Assembly: GCF_016775005.1 (NCBI RefSeq)
Contig: NZ_JAEUXI010000004.1
Span: 124,001-188,000 of the forward strand
DNA length: 64,000 bases
Source of the DNA: Streptococcus suis
GTDB taxonomy: Bacteria; Bacillota; Bacilli; Lactobacillales; Streptococcaceae
Direction: 5' to 3'
Shown one piece after another: positions 35,792 through 44,933 of this stretch. The stretch's first letter is position 1; the number at the start of each line of letters is the position of its first letter. The position numbers and the translations under genes are program-made. The notes beneath the pieces were generated by a model. That model did no database searches. It worked only from the letters and a program-made list of their open reading frames with translations, and had not been told where the DNA came from.

Positions 35792-36118
35792 TTATCCTCC
35801 ATGTAATGTGATGTAATAGGTTATTTGATAGAGTTTCTCAGATGAGATATAGGTCTCTACTTTTTCAAAATAAATAAGGTGGCTGTCAAATAATGACTCC
35901 ACCTTTTGTTCAGTTGCTAAATCTTTCTTAGTAGTATAGAGTTCCACTTGCAGATTATTCTGCTTATGATAGGTCCAATTGTCTGCACCATGATTTTCTG
36001 ATTCAGTCACTAAATAAACCAGATACGGTGGTCTTGGACGACTCCCTTCTTCAAAATGATGGTAAGCGAGGGGGAGCTGTAATTCTTTGAGAATGGAGTA
36101 CATTTCGCTCAGTAACAT
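35792..36118 (-). CDS. Head-tail joining / tail completion protein
   Basis: 108 aa, with the pattern LPLAYHHFEEGSRPRPPYLVYL and VELYTTKKDLATEQKVE. This fits the small neck or tail-terminator protein (gp17/DUF806-like) that comes just before the major tail protein. Function assigned mainly by position and fold pattern. Confidence 0.65.
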   Translation of the reverse strand: MLLSEMYSILKELQLPLAYHHFEEGSRPRPPYLVYLVTESENHGADNWTYHKQNNLQVELYTTKKDLATEQKVESLFDSHLIYFEKVETYISSEKLYQITYYITLHGG

Positions 36119-36124
36119 GTCTTA

Positions 36125-36493
36125 TCACACTCGCTTTCTCAGCTTTTCTTCTAAGGTTCGTATCGCTTGTTTCTCAACGGGAGCGATATGCTTAATTCCC
36201 TCAACTCGCCCGCCAGAGCTTTTTGCATGACCATTTTCTAATAGATGCGTCAGGCCTGGCGTTCGATTATGAATGGTTTTGGTTAAACCTGTACTGGTAT
36301 CAATCGTTGCTTTACTCTTCCACCCTTTGGCATAGGAACCACTCTTTCTAGGTGACATTGCTTTCAAGGTTTCAATGGATTCATCTGTGACTTCCTCTAC
36401 AACTTCACGCATCACCTCTGTTGTATCCTCAACAAATTCTGCCAGCTCATTTGCGATGGCAGTTTCTAGTGCATCTAGTTCAATTCTAGTCAT
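36125..36493 (-). CDS. HK97 gp10-like tail completion protein
   Basis: 122 aa. The motif MSPRKSGSYAKGWKSKATI and the C-terminal HLLENGHAK are hallmarks of the HK97 gp10 family, a neck component needed for tail attachment. It overlaps the upstream adaptor gene by 8 bp. Confidence 0.85.
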   Translation of the reverse strand: MTRIELDALETAIANELAEFVEDTTEVMREVVEEVTDESIETLKAMSPRKSGSYAKGWKSKATIDTSTGLTKTIHNRTPGLTHLLENGHAKSSGGRVEGIKHIAPVEKQAIRTLEEKLRKRV

Positions 36494-36824
36494 AACTCTC
36501 CTCCCTAATGGCGACGATGTAAATTAGTTGTCGTGGCACTGTATCTCCATCAATCGACTCAATCTCATAGGTTTGACCACGAAATTGAATGCGAGTCGTT
36601 AAGGAATGAAGTCCAAGAATTGCCTTTTCATACCTGAGGGTGAACTGGACTTTCTCTTGATCCAGTTTCGTCACACTACCGTCCCTTTCGGTCAAGGTGA
36701 GAGGACGACAAGAGCACCACCGTTCAAATAAAGGGAGCCATGTCGAAGTTTCATTACCAATCTCATCTTGAACAATCTGTCGAACATGAAATGACAAGCG
36801 TTCTCTCAGAGGTGCAATCTTCAT
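36486..36824 (-). CDS. Phage head closure / head-tail adaptor protein
   Basis: 112 aa, small beta-barrel of the SPP1 gp16/HK97 gp7 type (LRERLSFHVRQIVQDEIGNET, YEIESIDGDTVPRQLIYI). It seals the portal and connects to the tail. The gene touches the connector gene before it. Confidence 0.8.
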   Translation of the reverse strand: MKIAPLRERLSFHVRQIVQDEIGNETSTWLPLFERWCSCRPLTLTERDGSVTKLDQEKVQFTLRYEKAILGLHSLTTRIQFRGQTYEIESIDGDTVPRQLIYIVAIREESYD

Positions 36825-37081
36825 CAGAACACATCCTTTCGTTCAGCCAACAACAAGTGATAGAGAGTCTCCTTCAACTCCTTATGATTTGCATCTTCTC
36901 TATGTTCATAAAGATAGGCAACCCCATATAGGATTGCCGTCTTTAGAACATCTGAATAGGTCGATTGACGCAGAATATCTTCACAGAGTTGTTGACAGGT
37001 TTCAAGCAACTGCTCAATCAGCCCATCCTCATCCTCGTGTTCCACTTTAAGATACTGTTTTGCTTCTGCTAAACTAACCAT
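36824..37081 (-). CDS. Head-tail connector protein (gp6/gp15-like)
   Basis: 85 aa helical protein starting VSLAEAKQYLKVEHEDEDGL, the N-terminal signature of phage_GP6/DUF3199-type connectors that ring the portal. It follows the capsid gene by 2 bp. Confidence 0.85.
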   Translation of the reverse strand: MVSLAEAKQYLKVEHEDEDGLIEQLLETCQQLCEDILRQSTYSDVLKTAILYGVAYLYEHREDANHKELKETLYHLLLAERKDVF

Positions 37082-37083
37082 GA

Positions 37084-38289
37084 CTACTTAGCCTTTACTG
37101 TTAGTGTCTTCACGGCTTCAGGTAGGACTAACTTGCCATCAACACGTTGTGAAGCAAGAAAACCAATCTGTCCATTATTGGCATAGAGTTCGTTCAGACG
37201 TTTGAAGGTACGTCCCTGACGGTCCGCAATCCAATAATATGAGAAATCACCAAATGCAATGGCCTTGTTTCCTACTTCAGGAAGTGGAGCAAAGGTTGAT
37301 GTATAGTATGGACGATTTAGAATCAAATCTGGTTGTCCAGCTTGAGTGGATGGCTGCCAAATGTAATTGCCATTATTATCTTTGAGTTTACGGATAGCTT
37401 TGACAGTCGTATCATGTAAAATCCAAACTGCGTTCTTACGATATGGTGCTGGTAGAGAATGATACAATTCAATCATGTCATCAAAGGTAATATCCTTTGT
37501 AGCAGTCGTTGGACCTGTAACTTCTGCCTGAGTAAAGATACCTGTCGGTTTCTTAGAACCATCACCAATCAAGAATGCCTTTTCTTCTTCCGTTCCAATA
37601 CGACGAGCAAATTCAGCTGTCATATAGGACTCAAGGTCAAAGACTGAATCGTTAAGCAACTCTTCTGAAATACGAATGGCAGTACCAATCTTATGAGAGT
37701 CGAGTGTCACCTGACCAAAGGTTTCTTCTGTTTCTGGATATAAACCATTTTCATCCATCCATGAGGCTGATCCATGTCCAGTCACAACAGGAATCTTTCG
37801 CTCACCACTAGATGTTTTGATAACAGTCGCAAGGCTACGGAAGAAATTCTCTTCTTGTAATCCTTGAACTAGTTTCTTCTCATACTCATCAGGAACCAGA
37901 TGACCACCTTCGGTATCCTCCCCAACTCGAAGGACATCCTTGACATCAAAGAAGTGACGCTTACGTACACTTGTCCAGAATGTCTTGGCATAGCTATCTG
38001 AAGCCACACCTTGCTTTTCCTCCTCAGTAGTCTTGTCATTCAAAACTGTAGTGGGCTGCCCAATTAGAGCCTGTGATGCTGGTTGAGATAGTTCAAGGTC
38101 AATCTTTTCTTGACGCTCCAACCGAGCAATCTCTTGATTGTAGAGGTTGATTTTTGCTTCCATGTCATCATAGCGTTTGGAATCTTCCTCTGATACCAGT
38201 CCGTCCTCTGAGCGAACAGAATCAAGGAAGGTTTTTGCTTGTTGCCAAGCTTGGTTACGTTTTTCTTTCAATTCAAGTAATTTAGACAT
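37084..38289 (-). CDS. Major capsid protein, HK97 fold
   Basis: 401 aa. An N-terminal coiled-coil delta (scaffold) domain covers about 1-110. The HK97 core starts near GGHLVPDEYEKKLVQGLQEE and includes VTLDSHKIGTAIRISEELLND and AFLIGDGSKKPTGIF. The delta domain should be removed by the protease encoded immediately upstream. RBS AAAGGAA. Confidence 0.95.
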   Translation of the reverse strand: MSKLLELKEKRNQAWQQAKTFLDSVRSEDGLVSEEDSKRYDDMEAKINLYNQEIARLERQEKIDLELSQPASQALIGQPTTVLNDKTTEEEKQGVASDSYAKTFWTSVRKRHFFDVKDVLRVGEDTEGGHLVPDEYEKKLVQGLQEENFFRSLATVIKTSSGERKIPVVTGHGSASWMDENGLYPETEETFGQVTLDSHKIGTAIRISEELLNDSVFDLESYMTAEFARRIGTEEEKAFLIGDGSKKPTGIFTQAEVTGPTTATKDITFDDMIELYHSLPAPYRKNAVWILHDTTVKAIRKLKDNNGNYIWQPSTQAGQPDLILNRPYYTSTFAPLPEVGNKAIAFGDFSYYWIADRQGRTFKRLNELYANNGQIGFLASQRVDGKLVLPEAVKTLTVKAK

Positions 38290-38307
38290 CAGTTCATATT
38301 CCTTTCG

Positions 38308-39003
38308 TTATTTGAGCAAATTCAATCGTTTTTCCAACTGATTGATAGGGATTGTTTTCTTTGGTTGTTGGACTTCAAGTTTCGCCTGCATTTTTACAAG
38401 TAAATCTTGTTGGGCAGCATTTCGACTGAAAGAATAACTCTCAGTCTCCATTCCATGTTCCTCTTGTTTGTCAAAGAGAATCTTGTCCGCAAAGCCTAGT
38501 TCAACAGCCTTTTTGGCATTGAACCAAGACTCTGAGTCCATGAGGTGCGAGAGTTTGGTTCTTGAAAGTCCTGTTCTCAGTTCATAGGCATTGATGATGG
38601 ATTCCTTAATTTCTCCCAACATTTCAATGACCTTCTGCATGTCCTTGGCTTCACCTTGTGCCACAGTCCAAGGGTTGTGAATCATCATCATGGCAACTGG
38701 ACTCATAGAAACCGTTGTACCTGCCATGGCAATGACACTAGCAGCACTTGCGGCCAATCCATCAATCACTACATGGACATCACCTTTGTAATCCATCAGC
38801 ATGTTATAGATTTGAGCAGCCGCAAAAACATCACCCCCTGGACTATTAATCCAGAGGGTGATGTCTCCTTTCCCTGCATGTAAATCATTTTTAAATACCT
38901 GTGGCGTGACTTCATCGCCAAACCACGTCTCATCAGCAATCTGCCCCTCTATTCGAAGAGTTCGACCGCTATCATCTTCTGTAAAATTCCAAAACTTATG
39001 CAT
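38308..39003 (-). CDS. ClpP-like prohead protease
   Basis: 231 aa S14-type serine protease. It has INSPGGDVFAAAQIYNML, nucleophile Ser in DGLAASAASVIAMAG (about residue 88) and His in MMMIHNPWT (about 113). The C-terminal about 50 residues are an extra scaffold-like tail. It matures the capsid by cutting the delta domain. It overlaps the portal 3' end by 8 bp. Confidence 0.92.
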   Translation of the reverse strand: MHKFWNFTEDDSGRTLRIEGQIADETWFGDEVTPQVFKNDLHAGKGDITLWINSPGGDVFAAAQIYNMLMDYKGDVHVVIDGLAASAASVIAMAGTTVSMSPVAMMMIHNPWTVAQGEAKDMQKVIEMLGEIKESIINAYELRTGLSRTKLSHLMDSESWFNAKKAVELGFADKILFDKQEEHGMETESYSFSRNAAQQDLLVKMQAKLEVQQPKKTIPINQLEKRLNLLK

Positions 39004-40279
39004 CCATATACTCCTCGGGTTTAGTTTCTTGTTCTGGCGGTGCTTGTTTCATAAAGCCGCCTGCATCCTTCAGTTTCGTCATGTTTCCGTTTATCAAGTA
39101 GAGATTGCCTCCTTCCTCATCTGAAAGGAGGTTCAAGTCCTCAAGTTCACGAATATCATTTGTCGATAGCCAGCCATTTTGTCTCCCAATCGCATAGCCA
39201 TTCATTCGACTCTGATAGTCTCCACGAAGAAGACCATCCACATTAAACTTCACAAAGTAGGTTTTCTTTTCTTCAGGTAAAAAAAGAGACCTCTTGAAAG
39301 CCTGTTCGAGACGAACTACCCAAGGGTCTAAGGTATATTTAACAAATTCTAGAGATTGTTGCTCAATGTTTGAAAATGAGGATTTCTCCAAGTCGCCAAC
39401 CATATGTGGCGGAATGCGATATAGCCTTGCAATTTCATTGATTTGGAATTTTCTTGTCTGAAGAAACTGAGCTTCTTCAGGTGGTATGCCTACTTGAGTG
39501 TATTTCATCCCTTCCTCAAGAACTGCCACTTTATGGGCATTGGTTACCCCATTATAGACTGCATTCCATGAATCTCTCACTCGTTTGGGATCTTTGAGAA
39601 TACCTGGGTGTTCCAAAACGCCACCCGGATTTGCACCATTCTTAAAGAATGAAGCTCCATAGTTTTCTGTAGCCAAGGTCATACCGATAGCATTTTTTGC
39701 AAGAGCGATTGGAGAATAACCTATCAAGCCATCAAACCCCAGACCAGGAACATGGAGAACATCTTCTGCTTTCAATATAGCATCTCCCTTTTCCTTAAAG
39801 TTTGGGTTTTCTTCTGTCTGACGCTTGTATTTGTAATAGAGCTTTCCACTTTCGTCCCGATGTACAGACATTTTATCTGGCAATAGCGGATAAAGACTTA
39901 TAACCTGTCCACTCCTATCTCGGATAATCTGGACATAGGCATTGCCCCATATCAGTAGATGGGTCATCAAGGTTTCTCTAAAAACAAAGGATGACATCTC
40001 AGGATTAGGTTCATCATGCAAGAGAAAATATAGGGGATGTTCCGCCTTTCTCTCCTTTCCAGTTGCCGTTCTCTCATAAACATGAATGGGTAGTGAGGCA
40101 ACTGCTTCAGCTAAGATACGGACACAAGCATAAACAGCTGTCGTCTGCATGGCTTTGAACTCATCCACGTTTTCACCGCTGGTTGTTCGACCAAAGAGGT
40201 AAGAAAAATCTTGACCTTCATAACTATTTCGTGGTTTATCCCTAGCTCGCTTACGTCCCAGTAAATCTAGTAGTCCCAT
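38996..40279 (-). CDS. Portal protein, HK97 family
   Basis: 427 aa from the ATG at 40279, selected because AAAGGAGGAAC precedes it. Family segments: TTAVYACVRILAEAVASLP near 45, PNPEMSSFVFRETLMTHLL near 95 and FQINEIARLYRIPPHMVGDL near 275. It is the dodecameric DNA channel at one vertex. A terminator-like hairpin and a small cassette separate it from terL. Confidence 0.93.
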   Translation of the reverse strand: MGLLDLLGRKRARDKPRNSYEGQDFSYLFGRTTSGENVDEFKAMQTTAVYACVRILAEAVASLPIHVYERTATGKERKAEHPLYFLLHDEPNPEMSSFVFRETLMTHLLIWGNAYVQIIRDRSGQVISLYPLLPDKMSVHRDESGKLYYKYKRQTEENPNFKEKGDAILKAEDVLHVPGLGFDGLIGYSPIALAKNAIGMTLATENYGASFFKNGANPGGVLEHPGILKDPKRVRDSWNAVYNGVTNAHKVAVLEEGMKYTQVGIPPEEAQFLQTRKFQINEIARLYRIPPHMVGDLEKSSFSNIEQQSLEFVKYTLDPWVVRLEQAFKRSLFLPEEKKTYFVKFNVDGLLRGDYQSRMNGYAIGRQNGWLSTNDIRELEDLNLLSDEEGGNLYLINGNMTKLKDAGGFMKQAPPEQETKPEEYMDA

Positions 40280-40299
40280 AGTTCCTCCTTTTGAGTACG

Positions 40300-40325
40300 A
40301 AAAAAGCACCTCAATTGAAGTGCTT
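40300..40325 (-). terminator. Terminator of small-gene cassette 1
   Basis: AAGCAC…GTGCTT stem with CTCAATTGAA loop and a T run on the minus strand, 12 bp after the stop of the 114-aa gene and before the portal RBS. Confidence 0.7.
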
Positions 40326-40336
40326 ATCGTTTGTTC

Positions 40337-40681
40337 TTAGATGTTTTTCATCTCTCCTTCTTCAAGAAGATACCATGTTCTATCACTTTCTTGAAAAAGA
40401 TAAATGTAACCTGCCAGGGTATCCTCTGCCAATTGACTGATGTCACCGATGAAACGATGTTGCTGGGCATTCCCCTGTAAGTCATCGTGTTCAATTTTAT
40501 CAAGACTATCTTCAAGCTGAATGATATCACCTTTCTGAAGTAATGCACGAATTTCTTTGCTTGATTTAAAGTGTTTCTTTAGAAGTTCCCCTGTGTATTC
40601 TGGATATCCTTCATACGCTACCTCGATTGTTTGTGCTGTATGGTTTTTAGTCAATAATCCAATCCGTGCTTTTGTTGCCAT
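40337..40681 (-). CDS. Cassette 1 protein, 114 aa, unknown
   Basis: Starts MATKARIGLLTKNHTAQTIE at the ATG after GAGGGGA; the frame extends 11 codons upstream (MYTTKEEG…) in a leader shared with two other genes. Ends in an aromatic YLFQESDRTWYLLEEGE stretch. No family recognised. It is a soluble acidic protein with its own leader and terminator, inserted between terL and portal where no gene is usually found. Confidence 0.65.
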   Translation of the reverse strand: MATKARIGLLTKNHTAQTIEVAYEGYPEYTGELLKKHFKSSKEIRALLQKGDIIQLEDSLDKIEHDDLQGNAQQHRFIGDISQLAEDTLAGYIYLFQESDRTWYLLEEGEMKNI

Positions 40682-40684
40682 TGT

Positions 40685-40750
40685 TTTGTTCCCCTCTTCT
40701 TTTGTTGTGTACATATTAACTCTAAAGAGAAGTATTATCCAGTCATTTCT
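40685..40750 (-). repeat. Shared 5' leader/promoter repeat, copy 1
   Basis: About 66 bp nearly identical to copies at 43588-43652 and 47733-47796: AGAAATGACTGGATA, then TTAGAGTTAATATGTACAC, then AACAAAAGAAGAGG. TGGATAAT looks like an extended -10. Confidence 0.8.
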
Positions 40751-40775
40751 GCATTATTTTTGAATAAATTTTTAG

Positions 40776-42368
40776 CTAAAAACTCAATATTCCACGTTCA
40801 TCATACACGCTTCCTTCATCAGTTTGATGACGAATACAACGGTCCAGTCCCATTATGAGTGCTACAATACCGTCAATTTTCTCGACTGACTTTTCCTTAT
40901 CTGGCTTGATATTGCCAGCGGGGTCTTGTCTCATGACTACGTTTTGTCCCATCCATTTCAGAACAGGATGCCCACCATGTTGAATCTTGCCTTCCATCAT
41001 TAGTTTATAGAGTTCCTTAGATGGTGGACTCATATCCTTGTATCCCTGACCAAAAGGCACCATGGTCAAGCCCATCCCTTCTAGATTCTGAACCATCTGC
41101 GTCGCATTCCAACGGTCATAGGCTATCTCCTTGATATGATAGATTTCCGATAAGTCTTCTATAAATTTTTCGATAAAACCATAGTGAACAACATTTCCCT
41201 CCGTAGTTTTGATGTAGCCCTGACGCTCCCAAACATCATACAGAACATGGTCACGTCGACATCTCAGTTCCAGTGTATCCTCAGGTAGCCAAAAGTATGG
41301 CAGTACGATATAATTTTCCTCTTCAAATCTAGGAGGAAATACCAAGACAAAAGCTGTTATATCGGACGTACTAGAAAGGTCTAGCCCTGCATAGCAACTA
41401 CGACCCTTGAGGTTTTCATATTGAATAGGAGCATTTCCCTTAGCATAAACATGTTCTGGAATCCAAGCAACACTGGAACTTGTCCACATATTTAGACGGA
41501 GCTGCTTAAAGACATTTTCTTCAGCAGGATTGTCAAGTGCCTGTTGGTACGCTTCTCTAACACGGTCAATCCCAATAGTATGCCCTAGTGAAGGGTTGGC
41601 TCTTCTCCAGTTTGCTTCATCATTCCAATCATCTTCATCGGATAATCCATAAACCACTGGATAGAATGATGTGTCCTTCTTTCTACCATTCAGAATATCC
41701 AATGCTTTAGTATGCAATTCATAACAGATGGAGTTCCTATCCGTTCCAGCTGTTGTGATAATAAAAAAGAGAGGTTGTTCCCTTGCGTCTCCTGATCCCT
41801 TGGTTAATACATCATACAAATGTCGATTTGGCTGAGCATGGATTTCATCAAAGACCAAGCCAGATACGTTTAGTCCATGTTTTGTCCCAGTCTCTGCTGA
41901 AAGAACTTGGTAAAACCCAGCGTTAGAATAATTTACAATACGCTTGGTAGCACCCATTATCTTAGAACGCTTTTCCAAGGGGCGACTCATCTGCACCATC
42001 TGCTTGGCTACATCAAATACGATTGACGCTTGGTTTCGGTCACAAGCCGCACCATAAACTTCTGCACTGGCTTCATTATCAGCATAAAGCAGATAAAGAG
42101 CGATAGCTGCTGCTAGCTCAGACTTGCCATTCTTCTTTGGAATTTCTATATAGGCTGTTAGGAATTGACGGTTGCCATCCTCCTTGACAATTCCAAATAG
42201 GTCACGGACAATCTGTTCCTGCCACGGTAACAAATCAAATCGCTTTCCTGCCCACTTGCCTTTGGTATGGGAGAGGTTATTGATAAATGTTACTGCCCTA
42301 TCAGCCTTTGCCTTATCATAGTGTGAGGTTGGAAGCATGAATGGACTTGGTTCATAATGATAGCTCAT
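40776..42368 (-). CDS. terL: Terminase large subunit
   Basis: 530 aa. The N-terminal ATPase has the Walker A-like EIPKKNGKSELAAAIAL near 75-90, the Walker B segment LVFDEIHAQPN and the coupling motif TTAGTD. The C-terminal RNase-H-like nuclease has AGLDLSSTSDITAF and AYDRWNA. It cuts and pumps DNA into proheads. It overlaps terS by 4 bp. Confidence 0.95.
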   Translation of the reverse strand: MSYHYEPSPFMLPTSHYDKAKADRAVTFINNLSHTKGKWAGKRFDLLPWQEQIVRDLFGIVKEDGNRQFLTAYIEIPKKNGKSELAAAIALYLLYADNEASAEVYGAACDRNQASIVFDVAKQMVQMSRPLEKRSKIMGATKRIVNYSNAGFYQVLSAETGTKHGLNVSGLVFDEIHAQPNRHLYDVLTKGSGDAREQPLFFIITTAGTDRNSICYELHTKALDILNGRKKDTSFYPVVYGLSDEDDWNDEANWRRANPSLGHTIGIDRVREAYQQALDNPAEENVFKQLRLNMWTSSSVAWIPEHVYAKGNAPIQYENLKGRSCYAGLDLSSTSDITAFVLVFPPRFEEENYIVLPYFWLPEDTLELRCRRDHVLYDVWERQGYIKTTEGNVVHYGFIEKFIEDLSEIYHIKEIAYDRWNATQMVQNLEGMGLTMVPFGQGYKDMSPPSKELYKLMMEGKIQHGGHPVLKWMGQNVVMRQDPAGNIKPDKEKSVEKIDGIVALIMGLDRCIRHQTDEGSVYDERGILSF

Positions 42369-42838
42369 AAAATTCCTCCTAACAAATCTTCCATTTCATC
42401 ACCTGTACCAACTTCCGCATCCATCGTTGCTAGACGGTTTCGTGCTGAAGGTGTCAAACCAAATTGTTCACAGAATTTAAGCATGATTTTGAGGTTGGTC
42501 TGGCTGATAGAGACTTGAGGGACTTGTTGGAGATAGCCATTTGGAGTTTTGATAATAGAGCCATGCTTGGAAAGGAACTCTTCCGCCTCTTTCCAGCGAG
42601 CGTAGGCTTGACAATATCCTGCAAATGCAGTCATGTCCATTTCGGTTAAAATTCCCATCTGTTCGAGAATTTTTCCCATCCGTTTCCACTCCTTCTTTGC
42701 ATCATCCTCAAGCCACTGTGGGCAACGTGGGGCTTTTTGTTTGGGTTTGACTTCATTCGTAGGGAGTGGTCGCTTACCAGGGTTTCCCTCAAGTATTTTC
42801 ATATTCGTAGGCTTTGGTTTTCGCCCCCTGATTGCCAC
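42365..42838 (-). CDS. terS: Terminase small subunit, P27 family
   Basis: 157 aa from a GTG after AAGGAGGTGAG. N-terminal basic segment RGRKPKPTNMKILEGNPGKR is the P27-family signature, followed by helical WLEDDAKKEWKRMGKIL and AYARWKEAEEFL. It recognises the packaging site. P27 with an HNH endonuclease indicates cos-type packaging. Confidence 0.92.
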   Translation of the reverse strand: MAIRGRKPKPTNMKILEGNPGKRPLPTNEVKPKQKAPRCPQWLEDDAKKEWKRMGKILEQMGILTEMDMTAFAGYCQAYARWKEAEEFLSKHGSIIKTPNGYLQQVPQVSISQTNLKIMLKFCEQFGLTPSARNRLATMDAEVGTGDEMEDLLGGIL

Positions 42839-42859
42839 AATCTCACCTCCTTTAGAGCA

Positions 42860-42884
42860 AGAAAAAAGAACTCAATTCGAGTTC
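42860..42884 (-). terminator. Terminator of small-gene cassette 2
   Basis: GAACTC-AATTC-GAGTTC hairpin followed on the minus strand by TTTTTTC, just before the terS RBS. Confidence 0.65.
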
Positions 42885-42975
42885 ATTCTTAAAGTTCATT
42901 AAAGTTATCAAGTACAGCCTGTCAGACAGTTCTGTCAATATCGTCCATGTTATCTATTTTGTGTCCATATCTATA

Positions 42976-43119
42976 TTAGTAGATATATTTACCATCTCGC
43001 TTGTCAGTCAGTATTGGATTTCTAGCACCGTATATGTTTCTTGGGTCCGTTGTACTTTCACGGAGAAACTCACAAACGTAATGTCTGTCTCCAACCGTTC
43101 GAGTCATAATTTCCCACAT
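42976..43119 (-). CDS. Small phage protein, 47 aa
   Basis: MWEIMTRTVGDRHYVCEFLR at the start and TDKRDGKYIY at the end; it begins 1 bp after the DUF4314 stop, so is translationally linked. No family recognised. Between its stop and the terminator about 90 bp hold only tiny frames. Confidence 0.5.
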   Translation of the reverse strand: MWEIMTRTVGDRHYVCEFLRESTTDPRNIYGARNPILTDKRDGKYIY

Positions 43120-43120
43120 C

Positions 43121-43333
43121 TCACATTACCTTTTCTACGATATCAATTCCATACAAAACATTTAGGCAACTGCCGTTTTCCCACTTAACTAAGAGTGAAC
43201 CAATGTCATCCACTCCAATCACAGTTCCAAGTGTGCCTTTAGGAACTGGATGTGGGTCATCCATTCTAACTAATCTAACCTTAGTCCCAACAGGATAGGT
43301 TGTCTTTAGATTATTGAAAATTTTTGCGTCCAT
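43121..43333 (-). CDS. DUF4314 domain protein
   Basis: 70 aa from the ATG at 43333 after GGAGAAT. The pattern YPVGTKVRLVRMDDPHPVP followed by GTLGTVIGVDDIGSLLVKW is an SH3-like beta-barrel typical of DUF4314 in Gram-positive phages. Function unknown. Second gene of cassette 2. Confidence 0.8.
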   Translation of the reverse strand: MDAKIFNNLKTTYPVGTKVRLVRMDDPHPVPKGTLGTVIGVDDIGSLLVKWENGSCLNVLYGIDIVEKVM

Positions 43334-43334
43334 G

Positions 43335-43583
43335 TTATTCTCCAATCTTTTCAAATGCCCACTTAACGGCATGTCCAAAGTCTTCGAATGTTCCTGCTTC
43401 TTGGTAAATGCGGTCAAATCTGCGTTCGAAGTTTTCAAACTCTTCAAGACTATCAGCCGTTTCGTAAATCTCAACTTCTGTTCCTTTATATCCATTCGAT
43501 GCAATGATGACCCAATCTTTGTAAGGAATGATGCTTGCGGTAGCTGGGTAGATGTCGTAAAGTTTTTCAAGTGTTGTTGTCAT
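43335..43583 (-). CDS. Cassette 2 first gene, 82-aa unknown protein
   Basis: MTTTLEKLYDIYPATASIIP at the start; very acidic C-terminal half (ETADSLEEFENFERRFDR, AVKWAFEKIGE). Acidic small phage proteins can be DNA mimics, but nothing specific is seen. It starts after GAGGAGA in the shared leader; an in-frame extension MYTTKEEENKS is possible. The stop is 1 bp from the DUF4314 start. Confidence 0.65.
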   Translation of the reverse strand: MTTTLEKLYDIYPATASIIPYKDWVIIASNGYKGTEVEIYETADSLEEFENFERRFDRIYQEAGTFEDFGHAVKWAFEKIGE

Positions 43584-43587
43584 GGAT

Positions 43588-43652
43588 TTGTTCTCCTCTT
43601 CTTTTGTTGTGTACATATTACCTCTAAAGGAGTCATATATCCAGTCATTTCT
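43588..43652 (-). repeat. Shared 5' leader/promoter repeat, copy 2
   Basis: Same 65-bp element as copy 1, with AGAAATGACTGGATATATGAC and TAATATGTACACAACAAAAG. Confidence 0.8.
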
Positions 43653-43679
43653 CGATTTTTTTAAAGAAATATTTGATTA

Positions 43680-44933
43680 TTATTCGCTTGTTAAAATGGA
43701 AGTTGCTTCATCAAGCGTCAATTTCCGTCCATCTCGCAATACCGTCACGTTGTCATTTCCTGTTGACTCTATATAACGTTTGACAATGACATCCACAAAC
43801 TTTTCATCCAACTCAATGCCGTAACAAATACGACCAGTTTGATCTGCGGCCATTAGGGTTGAACCAGAACCAAGGAATGGATCAAGAACAATCGTCCCAC
43901 GCATGGATGAATTTTGAATAGGATAGGCCATGAGCGGAATGGGTTTCATCGTTGGGTGGTCTTTACTGGATTTAGGGCGGTCATATTCCCAAATAGTTGT
44001 TTGTTTACGGTCACTGAACCACTGGTGTTTTCCCTTTTGTTTCCAGCCAAATAGGCAAGGTTCGTGTTGCCACTGATAGGGACTGCGTCCGAGAACAAGT
44101 GAATTCTTCTTCCAAATGCAACACCCACTGAGATAGAAACCTGCATCTTTAAATGCCTTTCGGAAGTTCAGTCCTTCCGTATCCGCATGGAAAACATAGA
44201 TGGAGGCATCAGCTTCTATATGTTTTTCTACCTGAGTAAACATGGTAAAGAGAAACTGGTAAAAGTCACTATCAGGCATATTGTCATTGAGAATCTTTCC
44301 AGCTGTTTCTTCCACATCAACATTATAGGGAGGGTCTGTCACAACCAAATTTGCCTTTTTATCACCTAAAAGTTTGTCATAAGTTTCAGCTTTCGTAGAG
44401 TCTCCACAAATCACTCGGTGCTTACCAAGTTGCCAAATGTCCCCTCGTTTTGAAAAGGTGGGTTTCTTTAATTCCTCTTCTACATCAAAGTCATCATCTG
44501 ATAGGTCTTTATCATGGACATTTGATAGAATATCGTCAATTTCTGGTGTTTCAAAACCAGTCAGGTCGAGATTGAAATCTGACTCTTGTAAATCCAAAAG
44601 CAAGTCCGCCAAAAGCTGGTCATCCCATTGACCTGTGATTTTATTAAGGGCAATGTTTAAAGCCTTTTCATCTTCCTTGGATAAATCGACAATGACACAT
44701 TTGGCAGTTTCATAGTCTAAGTCCTTCAATACAGTTAATCGTTGATGGCCACCAATAACCGTCAAATCTTTATTGACAATGATGGGGTCAACGTAGCCAA
44801 ACTTGAGTAGGCTTTGCTTAATCTTTTCATACTCCTTGTCACCCTTTTTGAGTTTTTTGCGAGGATTGTAAGAGGCTGGGTGTAGTTCAGACAATCGAAT
44901 CTCTCTAATTTCCATTGTTGGTTGACTTGTCAT
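43680..44933 (-). CDS. ParB-like domain fused to site-specific DNA methyltransferase
   Basis: 417 aa from the ATG at 44933 (RBS AAAGGAGAAA). Residues 10-100 are ParB/sulfiredoxin-like (ELHPASYNPRKKLK, GGHQRLTVL). Residues about 165-417 are an N6-A/N4-C methyltransferase of the order DPPYN (about 200) then FLGSGST (about 365), i.e. beta-class. No restriction enzyme is adjacent, so it is an orphan phage MTase, probably hiding phage DNA from host restriction. A MetK gene lies 1.5 kb away in the same operon direction. Confidence 0.9.
   Translation of the reverse strand: MTSQPTMEIREIRLSELHPASYNPRKKLKKGDKEYEKIKQSLLKFGYVDPIIVNKDLTVIGGHQRLTVLKDLDYETAKCVIVDLSKEDEKALNIALNKITGQWDDQLLADLLLDLQESDFNLDLTGFETPEIDDILSNVHDKDLSDDDFDVEEELKKPTFSKRGDIWQLGKHRVICGDSTKAETYDKLLGDKKANLVVTDPPYNVDVEETAGKILNDNMPDSDFYQFLFTMFTQVEKHIEADASIYVFHADTEGLNFRKAFKDAGFYLSGCCIWKKNSLVLGRSPYQWQHEPCLFGWKQKGKHQWFSDRKQTTIWEYDRPKSSKDHPTMKPIPLMAYPIQNSSMRGTIVLDPFLGSGSTLMAADQTGRICYGIELDEKFVDVIVKRYIESTGNDNVTVLRDGRKLTLDEATSILTSE

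Noticed and set aside
43680..44933. Restriction-modification system
   Set aside because: No endonuclease subunit neighbours the methyltransferase; the HNH gene is of packaging type.
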